64,000 bases of DNA from Polytrichum commune (GCA_950295325.1 OX485804.1:24056001-24120000); one strand, 5' to 3'; positions 20,360-33,495 are shown, counted from the stretch's first letter. A program made the numbers and translations. The notes: generated by a model not told the origin, from the letters alone.

Positions 20360-21390
20360 ATGAGAGCATTACTAGAGGAGAAGAGGTTGATAGCAATAGC
20401 CATGTTGTAGCATGGGCGTTGCACACATGAAGTGTCAAAATTGTTGGGTATCTCTCAATTTACATGCTCTTGGATTTGTAAGGAGTGTGATCCTCATGTG
20501 GAGCCTTCAAAAGGAGGGCGCATGAGAAGCATCACCCTGGCTCAATGATGAGCGTGTGTAAGAGGCATCATAGTTGGTGGACTAGATAATGTTGTAGACG
20601 TGAGGTATGCTTTGGATAAGCATTTGAATGTGTTAGTGAGCACCAACACAATGAGATGTGCACTTTGTGAAGCAAGTTTTGGGTCATTAAAAAACCATAA
20701 GCAATCATTACTTGAGGCCAAGAATGTGCATTGCAGGTTGGAATTTGCTCAATGTCATCAAGGTTTGACTATCCATGATTGGTATAGGGTGACTTTTAGT
20801 GATGAGCCTAAGATCAATCAATTTTAGTCTATTGGTCATGTTAGGGGTTAGGTGAGGAATGGAGAATCTTAATTACAAGCTCATCATGTGAGTTACGATA
20901 GTTAAACATGGAGGTGGTGTAATTTTTGCATGGGGTTGTATGACTTCCCATAGCATGGGTTGCATGTGCAAGATAGAGGGGAAGATGACCCAAGCTTTAT
21001 ATCATAGCATTCTTCAAGATGGGGTCACGAAGACAATTAAATAGTATTGTTTCAACCCTTTTCGTGTCCTATTTCAACAGGATAATGATCATAAACTAAC
21101 CGCAAAATTAATCGAGCAACGGTTATCAATGCAAAATTTTGATGTACTTACTTGTCCTCCTCAATCACTTGACCTAAATCCAATGGAGCATGTGTGGGAA
21201 CTTGTGAAACGGAAATTAAATGAGTAACCAACACCAGCCAAGGAATGCTTCCATTGTGGGAGCTTGTGCAAGTTTCTATCCAATTCATCACTTCTGAGCA
21301 GTGTCAAAAGTTCCATCATAGCATGCCCGATCGTATCCAAGTTATTTTAGCTTCTAAAGAGAGTGGGCAAATTATTGATATTTAGGTCAA
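20360..21390 (+). pseudogene. Broken Tc1/mariner transposase
   Basis: Fragments in the right order show a Tc1-family transposase, which cuts and pastes DNA at TA sites. An N-terminal helix-turn-helix-like part begins MRALLEEKRLIAIAM at 20360. Next comes CRLEFAQCHQGLTIHDWYRVTFSDEP (first catalytic Asp near 20800), then GGGVIFAWGCMTS, then FQQDNDHKLTAKLIEQRL (second Asp at 21081). LTCPPQSLDLNPMEHVWELVKRKLNE gives the Glu 34 residues later (DD34E). Several stops and frame changes break it. I found no convincing terminal inverted repeats around it, so element ends are not given. Confidence 0.88.
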
Positions 21391-24300
21391 TGTAGGTTGC
21401 AAAACTTGAGTCATTGTTTATAATTCTCTTCAAATCATTGTTTCTTCATGTGTAGTTTTGCAATAAACATGAGACTTTGGAAATGATGTACTAGACTATG
21501 ACTATCAACTTATGTAAGTGAAAGTATGTATGTTCTTGTATTTATTTGCCTAGCATTTTGTATGAAAATTGATGTAGTAAGTCATTGAATAAGTTTTGAG
21601 AATTACTGCATTTTCAATTAGTGAAAAAAAGGAATTAGGGGAACAAAGAAAAAAAATTGGTTGCGTTAAAGCAATAAAATCAACGCCAATTTTAATCTTC
21701 CTTGTAAGGTCAAGGCATTCATAGTTGACCAAGTCCATTTAACCACTCACTGGAGATGTCGGCATGGATGAGATCTATTGTTGGTCCATGCTTTGTAGGC
21801 AAATGGAGTTGAGGTTTATGTGGTGGCGGCTTGTGATTCATTACCCTCATAAGAGTTTTGACAACTCTCATAGCCAAGAACTAGCATTAGATGAGTAATT
21901 ATGGGTTAACCTATAGATTTATTGTGTGTTCCAATAAACTACCACTCTAAACTTTGTAGCAATTTCCATATTCATGAAAAAACTTATGAGAAAATTGCAA
22001 TCTCCTTGGAATTTGTTTCTCTCTGCAAGAAAAATTATCCCATGCTATTACTCCTCCTAAACAAATGCAAACTCTCTTATATTAGTGGTTATAGATGCCT
22101 CAACCTTACACTCTAGCCACAACTTATCTTTGGAAGAAATATATTTCACGGGTTCTCACTTTTATGCAGAGAATTTTGACTAACTTTTGTGCAACACAAA
22201 GGCCAAGCATGTTAATGGTAAAGTCACCATAATTAACTACACCCTAACCTCCATAATATCACTCTCCGTGATGTCCTTTCTCTCTTATGTCCCAAAATGC
22301 TAGGTAACAAATTTGCTAAGTTTAAATCTCCCTCCTTGTTGTCACATCTTCTTCCCATATATCAAAGATTTTGACATTAGAGTAATCCACCAAAGAATTC
22401 ACAGTCACATGCATCACGTTGTCATCATCGTCATTATTGCAATGTTGACTTTGAACTATTCCATACTGTCACACTACACTAGCTCTCTATGATCACACAT
22501 CCATGTTAACACTAAATACCTCCTTAATATCATGTGCACTTTGGTTGCCACAAGCATGATATTAAGGAAGGTGGAGTATATTGGCAATTTAGATTCCAAG
22601 GTCCTAGTTACCAATGTCGGATACAAAAGATTTTGTTGATAGCACAAAGTGGCTTAATTGACACCCTATTTTGGAGTCACCACACATTCTTTTTATGTTC
22701 TAGTGTGCCATATGTACCTTAGTATATTGCAAGCATTAAAAAAATCAAACTTCAATGAATGGAGGTGATTGTTTTGACAAATTTGCAATGGAGTTCATGA
22801 AGGGCACCAATAGCTTTCAGTAATATATCATGTTTTGGTACAAGAATTGTCACTTTTTCCCTTGCAGACTTTGTTGTCCATATGATGAAATGAAATTGAT
22901 TTGAAAGTCCAAGAAGCCAAAAAGCTAATGGGATTGAAAACACATCAACATAGTTTCAAACCGGCTAATTCCCTAGAGTGGCAGATTGCAATGGCCTCCA
23001 TGAGATAGAGATTGATGTCGACTTGATCCAATTGAAAGAAAGACTAGAGGGTCCCTAATACTACAATTTGACAAATGGACACCCCAAAAAAATCAACAAT
23101 TTTTAGACTACAATATGCTCACATCCCAAACACAGTATAACCTTCCAACGTTCCTTAAGCATTGGAATCTTCTCAATGTAGTTCCCAATGTCCTGCAACT
23201 CACTTCACCAATTTTCACCTCAAAAACGATCAAGTGCATGTAGGGGTTAAATTGGTGATATCACTTTTTGTCTGCCTTATCTTGCCCTTTGCACTTGACC
23301 TTACAATGTAAAATATCTAGGCACTGTACTTCTGGCCCTAAGTCTCACTTGGCAACCTTTATGGAAAATATGGCTCAACTGCCTGGAGTTAAGGTCACAG
23401 ATGAAGTGCTTTAATGCACTTTTGGCTTCATTTATGACCCCAACTGGAATTAGGGGTTAGAAATTAAGTAACCAAAATACATAAACTGAAATCTGATGGA
23501 TTGTGGCCCACACTATTTCATCAACAACCAAAATAAATGACCTTGCGAAGCACTGGGTGATGACAAAGGTAACATGAGACAAATCATGGTGGCCACTCCA
23601 ACTACCGTGGCACGCCATTTTGATGCTGCCTTCAGTTTCATTCTCACACTTAATTTCAACTCCACGACCTGTACACTCCACATGCAATTCAATGCAAACA
23701 TGCTCACACCTATTCTTGAACTAGTTGCTTCACGTTTGTGCCACTTGTTCATTCAAACATATGAACCCAGATTAAACATTTCAAGTCCAGTTATAGGAAC
23801 TGATTTCTTGCAGTTGCAGTACCAATCTAGTGGCAGACAGCTGCCCTCAAATAGTGGCCTGATCAGGCACATTTTGAAACCACACCTTCAGTTTGAAATT
23901 GAGTTATCAAGTAGGGATATCACATATTGATAAAAATTTGATTGTATAAAAGAATGATATATTAACTAAGACAAATAATTCAGACATTTTAGAGATTCAC
24001 TTGTTTTGCAAGTTTAACCTCCAGTTGTTCTGTCAATTGCAGATGCAGCCATTTCAACCGTGAGGTGATCGATTTTCTCCTGAATGCCACATGTCACACA
24101 ACCAGGAGCATAAGAAAAATCAACATTACAACCACAATAGCGACACGTAATATAATAGACAGGGACTAAAGTAATCAAATTATTGATTTGGCAAGATGTC
24201 ATATGAGATGTAAAAGAAATTAAATGTTAGACTAGAACGCATTGATTGCTCTAAGGTGAACACTTGCAAAGACATTGATAAGAACAATTTCCAACATATT

Positions 24301-25484
24301 GCTAAGCTATTCATACCTAGACTCTTTTCAAACTTAATTTTAGGTTTCTTTTCTCTCATGAACACAATAGCATTTTTTTAAAAGCATCCTGTACCCATGA
24401 AAGCTTCATTTCCATGTCTATTCTAAGGCATTGCTGAAAATTTACTGTCAAAAAAAAATTTCTACAGTGCACACAGATGTTTCAAAACTTGTTTGCTTTC
24501 ATAGCTTCAAACAGTGATGTCAAAGACATAATAAACAACGGGTTGTATGAAAATCTAGAAGCTCCTTGTAGCTGGTTATCAGGTGCAGAAAGCTTAGGAC
24601 TCACTATGCAGGAAATTCGAACTTTGTTATCTGCTGCTACAACTTTGACAGTATGGAGTCCCCTGAAACTTTCCAGACTTTGTTCTCATACCCAATCTGC
24701 CAATTCCATATACTTTTGAACAATCAGACCATGGACAAGAAGATCACAAACAAGTTCACCCCTTTGAACAGGTTCTGGCAGCCAATCATAATCACAGTAA
24801 ACACCACACAAAGAAAAATAAAGAGTCCAACACATAATGTGCAGCCTTTTAAGGGTCTTTCATGTAGATATCCAAAGACCGATAAACATAGACTGCCCCC
24901 ACTCAAGGGAAATTTTCTATTAAGAACTTAAAGTGCACAACATACAAATTACGCATTCAAGTGACACAATATGCATGATTCAAGCTTAAAAGTTGACTAT
25001 CAAAACAACTTCAAAATGCTAGCAACTGTGCAAATGCCAAATTGACAGATGAGTATGAATTTCAAGTGCTATGTGTGTTCACGTCTGTAAGGTAGATCAA
25101 TATTACTGTCCTTGCAGTAAACCCTTGTTTCCACAGAACAGTCTTGACTCAGAATAGATTCAGATATGACTCGCAGATTGCAGTACATAAAGCCCTCCAC
25201 AGAACACAATGACTTTTTAATCCCCTCAGACAGCTGTTGCCTTGCATCCACATGCGCTCACAAACAGCCAAGACCAGAAACCACATCATGTACCTTTCCT
25301 TTCCTGGCAGAGAGGAGGGGTAGTGCAGTACTGGTATCTGCCGTGCATGCTTCGGATTACTAAAAGTCTCATCATTGGGATAGGAATATAGTTATTTCTT
25401 TTTACACACCCCTGGCATTCAAAATTGAATCCACATCACCACATTGAAAAAAGAAGGAAAGCTGCTAACCTCCAACTCAGCAGA
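21391..25484. other. 4.1 kb without recognisable genes
   Basis: Only short ORFs without known domains. The part just left of 25485 would hold the 3' UTR of the oxidoreductase gene. A minus-strand ORF at 24014-24202 has two Cys pairs (CRYCGCN, CVTCG) but is too short to assign. Confidence 0.5.
22521..22568. repeat. Perfect 14-bp inverted repeat (hairpin)
   Basis: TCCTTAATATCATG at 22521-22534 is the reverse complement of 22555-22568, with a 20-base loop. No partner feature explains it. Confidence 0.8.
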
Positions 25485-27889
25485 TCAAAAGTTCATTAGA
25501 ATCTTCTCCTTGGGTACACCATCCACTCCAAGAATTTCAGTCACATCCTGTTCAAGCACCATGTGGAACTCAGCAAACACTATATTCACTTATGAAGTTA
25601 TGAGCAGTTAGCCAATAGAATTACAGCTGAGTGATGGTATTCAACACAAATATTTGACATACAGAATTTGTAACAACCTTGTGTAAATCGATGATAATAT
25701 CAACAAACAAAACATGTTCCATACCAAACAGCATATAAACATACCAGGGCCATTTGCTTGTGTCCACAAAGAACTGCACCTGTGTGTGCCCCATCAATGG
25801 TGCCCTTGCTCTTTTTAAAAGCATCCTGCACAACACCAAGGGAAAAGATGCTAAAAATAAGGCTCCAGACAAAGTTGCAGAATGAAAAGCAGTAGATGGC
25901 TATTAGGAGCAGAAACATGGATAAAACGGCAAACAAATATTGGAAACTTGACCCCAACAAATACCACAACTGTGAGGACCACAGAATAATATACAAAGTA
26001 TCAATACTTGACGTAGCATGCATCAACAGCTCTGAAAACTTGCACCAGCAAAAGCTCAAAGAGAGAGTATGGCAACATCAAAGAGAGACAAATCAATGTA
26101 TAGCACAATTTGAGAAATACATACCTGGACATAACCTTGTTCCCCGTTCCAGCTGCCAGTCGGCTGGGAGAGCACTGGTACTATTTGCACCCCTGAAGCT
26201 TCCCAATCCTTGAACCTATCCTGCAATACCACAAGACTAATATTTACCAAAGCTGCCTGAGCCATTACTTATAGAAATTAATAAAGTTTCTGAATCCCTC
26301 TTGATTCCAATCGAAGCCCAGGCTCTTCTAGTAAGAGCCTGCTCATACCAACTCCACTATCAAGCACTCTTGACTAGGGACGTGACAGCCAAACAGCCAA
26401 AGATAAACAAAATCAATTACCTGGTAGGACATCCGATCTAAGTTGCGTGCCCCATAGTAAAGACGCACATCTTTCCTCTTGCCAGCATCAAACCCAGATT
26501 CTAGCAAGGAGCGAATTGGACTGTCCTGGACAATCATCCAGTGTCAGGAGTCAAATTCTACAATTTTTCATGACGTTGGAAAACTACATGACCCTTTGAC
26601 ACCTCCCAGCTCAGTATCAAATGAAAAATGAGCAGAGAGAATCTCTATTCAAGAATGACAATCACCTGATTCCAGAACCAGTGGCAAAGAGCAAAATCGT
26701 TGGGAAGTCCTCAGGGGGTGCAACCTGATCCATGCGGAAGCCACTACCCATGACCTGGCTAAGCTCTACTTTATCACCTCTCTGTAAATTACACAACATG
26801 CCCGCCGTGGTGCCCTCTACTGCTTTGATCAAAAATTCAAGCGAACCCTTGGCAGCCAACTTAGGGGGAGAGGCAATTGCCAGGAATGCCGGCTTGCTGT
26901 TCCCGATTTTGACCTGCATTGAGAGAATCAGACAAATCAGATTCTAATTCCACAAACTCACTCACTCACTCACTCACTCACAAACATTGACAGATTTAAT
27001 ATATTCCAATCCCCAACCTGCCAAAGCATCAGTTAAGCATTAAAAAGGATTGCATAAAGCATGCAGCCATCTGCAACAAAAGCATCCTATAATGTGCCTC
27101 ATAAGATTACAACATGAAATCAACCCACACATTTCCGGACAGGGGATCAACCCATCCCCAAGAGGCATTTTAACTCTTCCTAACATCAGACTCATTACAA
27201 ATTCACATTACAAATTCACATTACAAATTCACATTACAAATTCACATGCTCCCATCCACAACCTGCCAATCCTTCATCAAACATAAAAGGGATTGCACAT
27301 AGCATCATCCATCTCCGAACAAAAACATCTCATGAGGTGCCTCGCAAGATTTCAACATGACATCACCCCACACATTCTGGGGCAGGGAATCAACGCATCC
27401 CCTAGAAGCAATTCAACACTTCCTAACATCAGACTGTAAGACACAGCCATGTTCCAATGCTGACAAGTTTCCAACACTGCCAAAGCTAGAAACAGATACC
27501 TGCACAAACTGGCCAGGCTTGGTGTGGCCTTCCATAAGCTCTTTGTTGCCGCTGATGTCGAGGACAAAGTGGTAGTGCTCGTCGCACTCGATGCCCACAT
27601 CCACGACGGGGGCTTCCGCCCACAAGACCTCCTGCTTCCAGACGGCGCGCGACATGACGCATCCTCCTCCTCGCCCACCGCGGATGCCCCGGGCGACATG
27701 TGCCCTCCCGAGCTCGGAGAGCCTGAGCCTGCGCAATGAGACCGCGAGGCTGCTCAGGTTGGCGGCGAGGGCGGCCCTAGCGCACAGCATGGCCGCGGGA
27801 GCGCATGGGCGCCTGAGGCTCACGGCGCTGGTGGAGGCCAAATGCGCAGCAGCGCTCACGCTGCAACTGGGCATGGCTATGGCGGCCAT
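25485..27889 (-). CDS. Plastid FAD/NAD(P)-binding oxidoreductase, fruit protein pKIWI502 type (6 exons)
   Basis: Predicted exons on the minus strand are 27889-27500, 26913-26666, 26520-26421, 26220-26125, 25825-25745 and 25547-25485. All introns are GT-AG and the phases agree, giving 325 residues ending ...KILMNF and TGA. The first ~60 residues are rich in Ala, Ser and Arg with few acids, a likely chloroplast transit peptide. A ferredoxin-reductase-like beta-barrel follows (GQFVQV at the end of exon 1). Next is an NAD(P)-binding half with LLFATGSGIS across the exon 2/3 junction and a C-terminal GAVLCGHKQMA. The length and the SPIRSLLESGF and CGHKQMA blocks fit the pKIWI502 family (about 317 residues). 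Electron donor and acceptor in vivo are not established by sequence. Exon 1 is GC-rich; introns are 145-586 bp. Confidence 0.9.
27016..27434. repeat. Intron-1 duplication: two ~180-bp diverged copies
   Basis: Within intron 1 of the oxidoreductase, 27016-27196 and 27255-27434 share an ordered series of words: CAACCTGCCAA, GGATTGCA, AGCAT, ACATGA, CCCACACATT, GGCAGGG/GACAGGGG, CTTCCTAACATCAGACT. Between them lie four copies of a 13-bp unit ATTACAAATTCAC (27194-27247). Confidence 0.8.
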
Positions 27890-28641
27890 GGCGAAGCAGC
27901 TGGCTACGAATTAGGGTTTGGAGCTCACGGGTTGTCCTTCTTCCTCTTTCATCTTCCTCCCCGCCCCTGCCTCTGCTCTCACTGCTTCGCTTTTGCAATT
28001 ATCCTTTTCACGGTCCAATGGCTAAGAAGCACATATGGACAATGGGGATGATAATAATCATGGCTGAGTTCATTGGCCCATGCAAAGGACAACTACTTAA
28101 AGAGTGGGATAACATTAGGGTCCATGTCCACAAAACTTGCGGTTCAAAACACGACCCTTTGATGGACCTTAGTTTCGGACTCTCAAGATTGGACCCAAGC
28201 TTGAAGATCGGTTTATCAATCTATGACTAGTAATTTATTTGAGTGGAAACCACTAAGATTTTGTGGGACAATGATGTCACACTATATTGATTATCTCAAT
28301 CAGTGTGTGTTACTATGCAAAGTTACGCAATCCAATAAAGTCTTACTCAAGATTTCAATTTTACTAACAAAAGTTCTACAAGTTGTTTGGGCATTTTAGA
28401 AAGAAAAAAATGACTTTGCTTGGTAAAACATTACACTCTCGTTAAATAGTTAGAGCATTGCGTAACTCCAAATAATATCGCGCACCAATAGGGATATTCA
28501 TTCAGTGGAGTGCCATTAATTCGTACCTTGGACCCGGATCCGGGTAAGTTCCTTGGGTCCCAGATTTTGCTCTCAACCAATAAGAATGCTCAATTTTGGA
28601 GTTTCTTTTGGTCTTGGACCCTAATGTAAACCCACCCTAAG
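27890..28641. other. Promoter side of the oxidoreductase gene and intergenic DNA
   Basis: Just upstream of the ATG (right of 27889) the minus strand reads a C/T/A-mixed 5' leader with CCGCCTCTCCC-like tracts. No TATA box can be assigned with confidence. The rest is AT-rich and empty up to the TIR element at 28645. Confidence 0.4.
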
Positions 28642-28644
28642 TAA

Positions 28645-29776
28645 GGGGCGGTTTACACTATGGACCATGAAGTCGTCCCACGTAAGAGGCCTATTTTGCG
28701 TGGGACGACTTCATGGGACGACTTCCATGGTCCGAGTTACTAAAATATTAGTTTTCATGGTTCATGGGCCCTTCACTAGGTGTAAACCGAATGTGGACCA
28801 TGAAGAATGACCATGCACCAAAAAGTGGAGATTCTGATTTTTTTAATACATGCCCAAAAAAGGCAATTTTGAAAAAAAAAAGTTTGATCATTCCTTGTCT
28901 TCTCTTGGGCTTCACTTGTCTTCACTTCTTGTTAAATGTGTCGAAGATATGGCTTGCAAATCTTCTCACAACAATTTTTTTTAAATAAAATAAAATGAGC
29001 AATTTAATTTGTACATGCTCAATGTAATTTACATGTGACATGTACCTTGTGTTGTCACTACACTAAATAGGATATTTAGTGTTTGATTATATTTAATGTT
29101 GTTACCACCCTACCTTGCTCAACACTAATTTTCAATTCTTTGATAATTAATGTTAGAAGATTTCCCATTGCACTTCTTTTGACTACCCTGATCTACAATC
29201 ACTAAACCACTACAGATTTTTGTTTTTTGTTTTTTAACTGAATTTTGTAAGAATATTGGGGTGTGTAATATACCGTTGGAAAGTTATTTTCAAGACCTTT
29301 CCAACGGTATATTACAAGCCCCAAAATTCCAAATATTACATTTGGTAGACCAAAAAAACAAATCTGCACTTGAATTCTTGAGTTCTAGATGTCCCGCGTT
29401 GTTTGGTGAAACACGTGTGAGCAGGTTTAAGGGGTAGGGCAAGGTAGTGTTGGTATGTCTAATGGGCTATGGTATAATTAAGGCGCTTAAAAGGTAGATT
29501 CATTAAAACATTATTGAAATGGTATTTCTTTGACATGGGCCCTTGCCTTTTCCTACCAGACCACCTCTCTTGCCTCTCTCAACGCAAAACCCGTTGGACC
29601 ATGTCAGTGCATTTATTAGGCCTTAAAAATTATATTTTGGGGACCTCGACCTCCATGGTCCCTCTGCCATTTTTTCCTTAGTGTAAACCGAAGTTGTCCC
29701 GGGAGAACTTCAACAGCCAATCAGCTGCCTTGCAGAGCCCTGGTCCAACTTCGTGGTCCATAGTGTAAACCGCCCC
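28645..29776. mobile_element. Non-autonomous TIR transposon, 1132 bp, TSD TAA (PIF/Harbinger-like)
   Basis: The ends are near-perfect 29-bp inverted repeats starting GGGGCGGTTTACACTATGGA (one mismatch at position 24). TAA flanks both sides (28642-28644 and 29777-29779). A 3-bp TWA-type duplication fits PIF/Harbinger. No transposase is encoded. A hairpin of GAAGTCGTCCCACG and its complement (28669-28682 / 28699-28712) lies just inside the left end. One end of a TA-flanked CACTAAAT repeat is nested at 29061. Confidence 0.88.
29264..29316. repeat. Perfect 20-bp stem, 13-nt loop
   Basis: TGTAATATACCGTTGGAAAG (29264-29283) is the exact reverse complement of 29297-29316. The stem can extend outward over GGGG/CCCC with a small bulge. 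It lies inside the 28645-29776 transposon. Confidence 0.9.
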
Positions 29777-29779
29777 TAA

Positions 29780-32624
29780 GTGTGCTAGTGAAGAATGTCA
29801 CCTAAAATCATAACAATATAGGTACTTATGCAAGAAAAATTAAAACACATCTTCATCACATGTACAAGGCGCGGTAGCTTATGTGAAATCTATGAGGGAC
29901 AATGTTATAGTGAGAAAAAATTGTCACATAGGAGTGTTACCCTCATCATTTAGCATGAACAACTTGATCCCCTCTAGGTTTGTGGTTGATTCATCTCAAA
30001 TAAAACTCACTAGACTTATTTAGAGTCTTTAAAATCAAATTCAATGTCAAAGCAACTAAAATAAACTTCCTTTAGATTGCATCCTATTTTGGGGCTTTTA
30101 TGTTGGGTGAATGAGAGGTATGTCCATATGCAATAATTCTCTTGGGCCCATTTAAATTTTTGTAATGGTCACCTATGCAGAGTTGGTTTAGATTTGTGTT
30201 CCAAACTTTCCCCCCCAAAAAAAATGTCGCATTTTGAAATTTGGGTACTCACTGATTTAGGAACAAGACCTTTGTTCATGTGCCCCATTGTTGACATACT
30301 GTTTAAGTTATCCATAAAGTCTCTCCAAGATGGATGAAACCGTGGGTTACGTCCTTCTTTGAGAAATCTTTCTATTAGAACCTTGTTAGCTTGTCATACT
30401 GAAAAACCTATTTTGAAAGTTGGATGAAACTTTTGGGACCTCCTCTTTCCATCTCCAAAATTCTTAGAGATTTTTAGGATCTAAAACAAGGTATGTGTAT
30501 AAAACCCATTGTATTAAAATCTCGGATTGACCTATGCAAGGCTACCTTGACCCACCCATCCTAGTAGGCCAAGCTTGAAAGCCAATTTTTAATAGCCCAA
30601 CACCACTCTTTGTGTATGGTAATTTAAGCATTAAGAAAACTTGGGTGACTTGTGTTAATTCTCATAAACTCAAGGTTTGGGACTAAACCCACGGTTTCAT
30701 CTCCTTTACTTTACAAATAACTCTATTAGATAGAGTTTCTAAATTTATGTTCCATTATGTTTTTTTAAATTTGGCCACCTATGTTCTTGGTGCAATTTGA
30801 ATGGAGGGTCTTTAAAAAGAACTTGATATTTTGGACACATATTTTAAGAACTATAGTTGTAAAACTATTTTAACAAAATTCTTTGTCTGCTTAATATAGA
30901 CACATGTCCCTAAGTAGTTTGTACTTGCCCACAACTGGGGAAATCTTGTCACTACAGTAGTTAGAGACGAGTTGGTTGAGTTTGAGAAATAACCAGTTCA
31001 AGAACATTTCTGAACATTTTAGAGGAATTTGTTAGATACATCCTAAATAAACTAGAACCCCGTGGCCGGGGAAGGAAGTTCTAGCTTTATCTACAATTAC
31101 GATTGATAGCCATGTCTACCTCTCTTTTTATTTTTATTAACTTTTTTGTTTGAGAAATTTATAAAGTCAAGTTTGAGGAAAAATTAAAAATAAATAAAAA
31201 TAGTGATCATATAAACATGTATTTTATGAAGGGTACATAATATTCACATTATGCAAAGGATGTACTAATTTATGGAAAATTTGAAGATTCCTCCATGTTG
31301 TAAATACTCAGCCAGGTGATACCATGTGTCCTCGGTCTTTCAACAAATAGTTTGCATTCCCATAAAGAGGTTCATATGTGCAAATTGACGATTCACTCCA
31401 ATTGTTCTCTCATAACTATATATAGTTTCATAACTTGAAATTGTCAATCAATTCAAGAATCATCAATGCTAGCCTCAACGAATAGCCAAAGTTAGTGAAA
31501 CCCATAAATCTACCTCAGACTTCTAAATTATCATAAACTCTAAAGAAGGAAACGATGGACAATCCTTCCTTGCATGAAACCCACAAACGTCAATCCTTCA
31601 CGTCTTCTCCTTTTTTTACTTCTTAACTTTCTCCCCCCCCCCCCCCCCCCCCGCCTCCCCCCCTTAAGATTGTTTCTTCATCCACAAATTCCGTATGAAT
31701 TCCATCCAAAAAGACACTCCTTTAATCAATTACTTTTCATCAAAAAATATTTAAAAATTTCCATATGGATTTATATTGTATCATGCATGTGTGCATGTAT
31801 GGCATGAGGTCTTCTTTGACAACACTCTAGAGAAATTTAGAGAATAAAGAAACACTTGAAAAATAAATCAACATGTAAACTAGTTGGACTTGGAAACACT
31901 TAGATCTCAATCAATTTGGCCCAAAATCTCCCAAAGACCGGTATTTGCATTCCAAACCTTTTATTTATTTGAAGTGTTACTTTACGAGAGTTATTAACTA
32001 TTTTAAGATCAACACACATTACCAATTCACATACAAGTGTCTCCTCTATGTGAATATGTAATAGATTTGGTTCTAGATTGGATACAATCTTTTAAGGATG
32101 TGGCTTGCAAGTCCTTTCCTATTTTGCAATACAAATTTAAAAGTATCACACATGGGGGAATATTTAAAAATAATGCCCATAATGGTTCACTTACATTGGC
32201 ACAACTAACTTAGATAGCCTAGTTCAATATTTCTTGCAAACATTGGTGTCATTTTGGAATTAGCATTCTCTTAAGGGTTTAGATTGGCTCCAAATTGTCC
32301 TTCTAACTGAAAATTAAATATATTTGAACAAACTACTTGTTTCAAAATAATAAGGGATGTGCACTTGTGGGGTCAAAAAACATCAATCGACAACAACAAA
32401 AGCAACAACATAACAACCACAATTTTGAATGTGTGTATTCCATGTTTGTCAACCAACATATTTGTGTGGTTTTGTGATCTAGTGTACATCATAGTGACAG
32501 TTGAGATTGTCCAAATTCATGTATGAATCCAAAATATACGTAAATTCAAGTTTTCTCACAGGCCAATGAAGCTACTAGACAATGAATGACCTCCAAGACC
32601 AAAGACTTCAAAATCGAGTCATCT
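29780..32624. other. 2.8 kb without recognisable genes
   Basis: AT-rich, only short ORFs. A run of 20 C (31633-31652) and a dispersed repeat shared with 18380-18590 (pieces at 30955-31055 and 31865-31945) are the only notable structures. The two pieces are split by about 800 bp, perhaps a later insertion. Confidence 0.5.
31633..31652. repeat. Poly-C tract of 20
   Basis: Uninterrupted run of C followed by GCCTCCCCCCC. Similar shorter runs are at 17545-17558 and 50627-50639. Length may be an assembly estimate. Confidence 0.9.
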
Positions 32625-33025
32625 TAGGCCGCTCGCCCACTAGATTCTAGATAATAGTGAGTTGAAGGTGTTTGCACGTAGTTAAGCACAAGCTGCCATC
32701 CAACCACATTATGGCGGTCCACTAGAATGTGGAGAGCCTTGAACATTAGTTGCTAGACTTCCATGTCCCCACTAAAGAATCTTTAGTCTACAAGTGCCAG
32801 TTACCAAATGATTATGAAGACTGAAGAGATACAATATTGATATGGAACTCCATCCTTGTTAATTGGGAAGATGAAGTCAATAGGGGGGCCCGGATTTGAG
32901 AAGGTGAGAGTAGCTAGTTGGCACATATGAACCCTACCCCATCAAATTCCCTCTACATTAGGGCGGGTTTGTCCTTGTTCGCACTAGAATCTAGTGGGCA
33001 AGTGACCTACATGGAAACTCACCCT
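32625..33025 (-). mobile_element. MITE, inverted copy of the element in the 684-bp array
   Basis: Reverse complementing this stretch aligns it with 50932-51294. Shared marks are TTCCATGTAGG..C..GCCCACTAGATTCTAG at one end and CTAGAATCTAGTGGGCAAGTG at the other, with GTTTGCACGTAGTTAAGCACAAG inside. The ends are inverted repeats of each other. The left terminus is worn and no clear target duplication remains. Confidence 0.7.
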
Positions 33026-33138
33026 CATGGGTCCAAAGCAAAACAGTAGACCTAAAGAGTTTACATTAGGGTCCAATTCCAATGGATGTAGTTGAAATGG
33101 TCCAAGATATGGCATCATTTTCATGAGTAACTGAGGTA

Positions 33139-33493
33139 CACTAAATAAGATATTTAGTGTCACTATGGTAACTTTTTGGATGACACTTCTCATTAATAGG
33201 TGAACAATTAATGTCATGGATGATGGATGAGTTCATCCATTTGCCAAAAGCTTGCCCTCTCTTGCTAACAACTTGTGATGAAATATTGTCATGAATGGTT
33301 GAAATTTGGATGAAAAATCACTTGGTAAGTGTCAGTAATTGCAACACTGTAAATCTATAATCCCCCCAAAAGTTTACAAGGAATGACAAATAATGATGGG
33401 TTAACATTTAGTGTTGGTGACAATATACTGCAGTTTACAATTAGTATTGAGCTAGACAATTAGAATTGGTGACACTAAATATCATATTTAGTG
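33139..33493. mobile_element. TA-flanked MITE with self-palindromic ends, 355 bp
   Basis: The terminal inverted repeats are 25 bp with one mismatch, starting CACTAAATA and containing ATATTTAGTGTCAC. Each end is itself close to a palindrome. TA dinucleotides flank both sides (33137-33138 and 33494-33495), fitting a Tc1/mariner-type element. There is no coding capacity. Confidence 0.8.
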
Positions 33494-33495
33494 TA

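Noticed and set aside
20000-21600. Terminal inverted repeats of the Tc1 element
   Set aside because: No pair of inverted ends next to TA could be found by reading on both sides.
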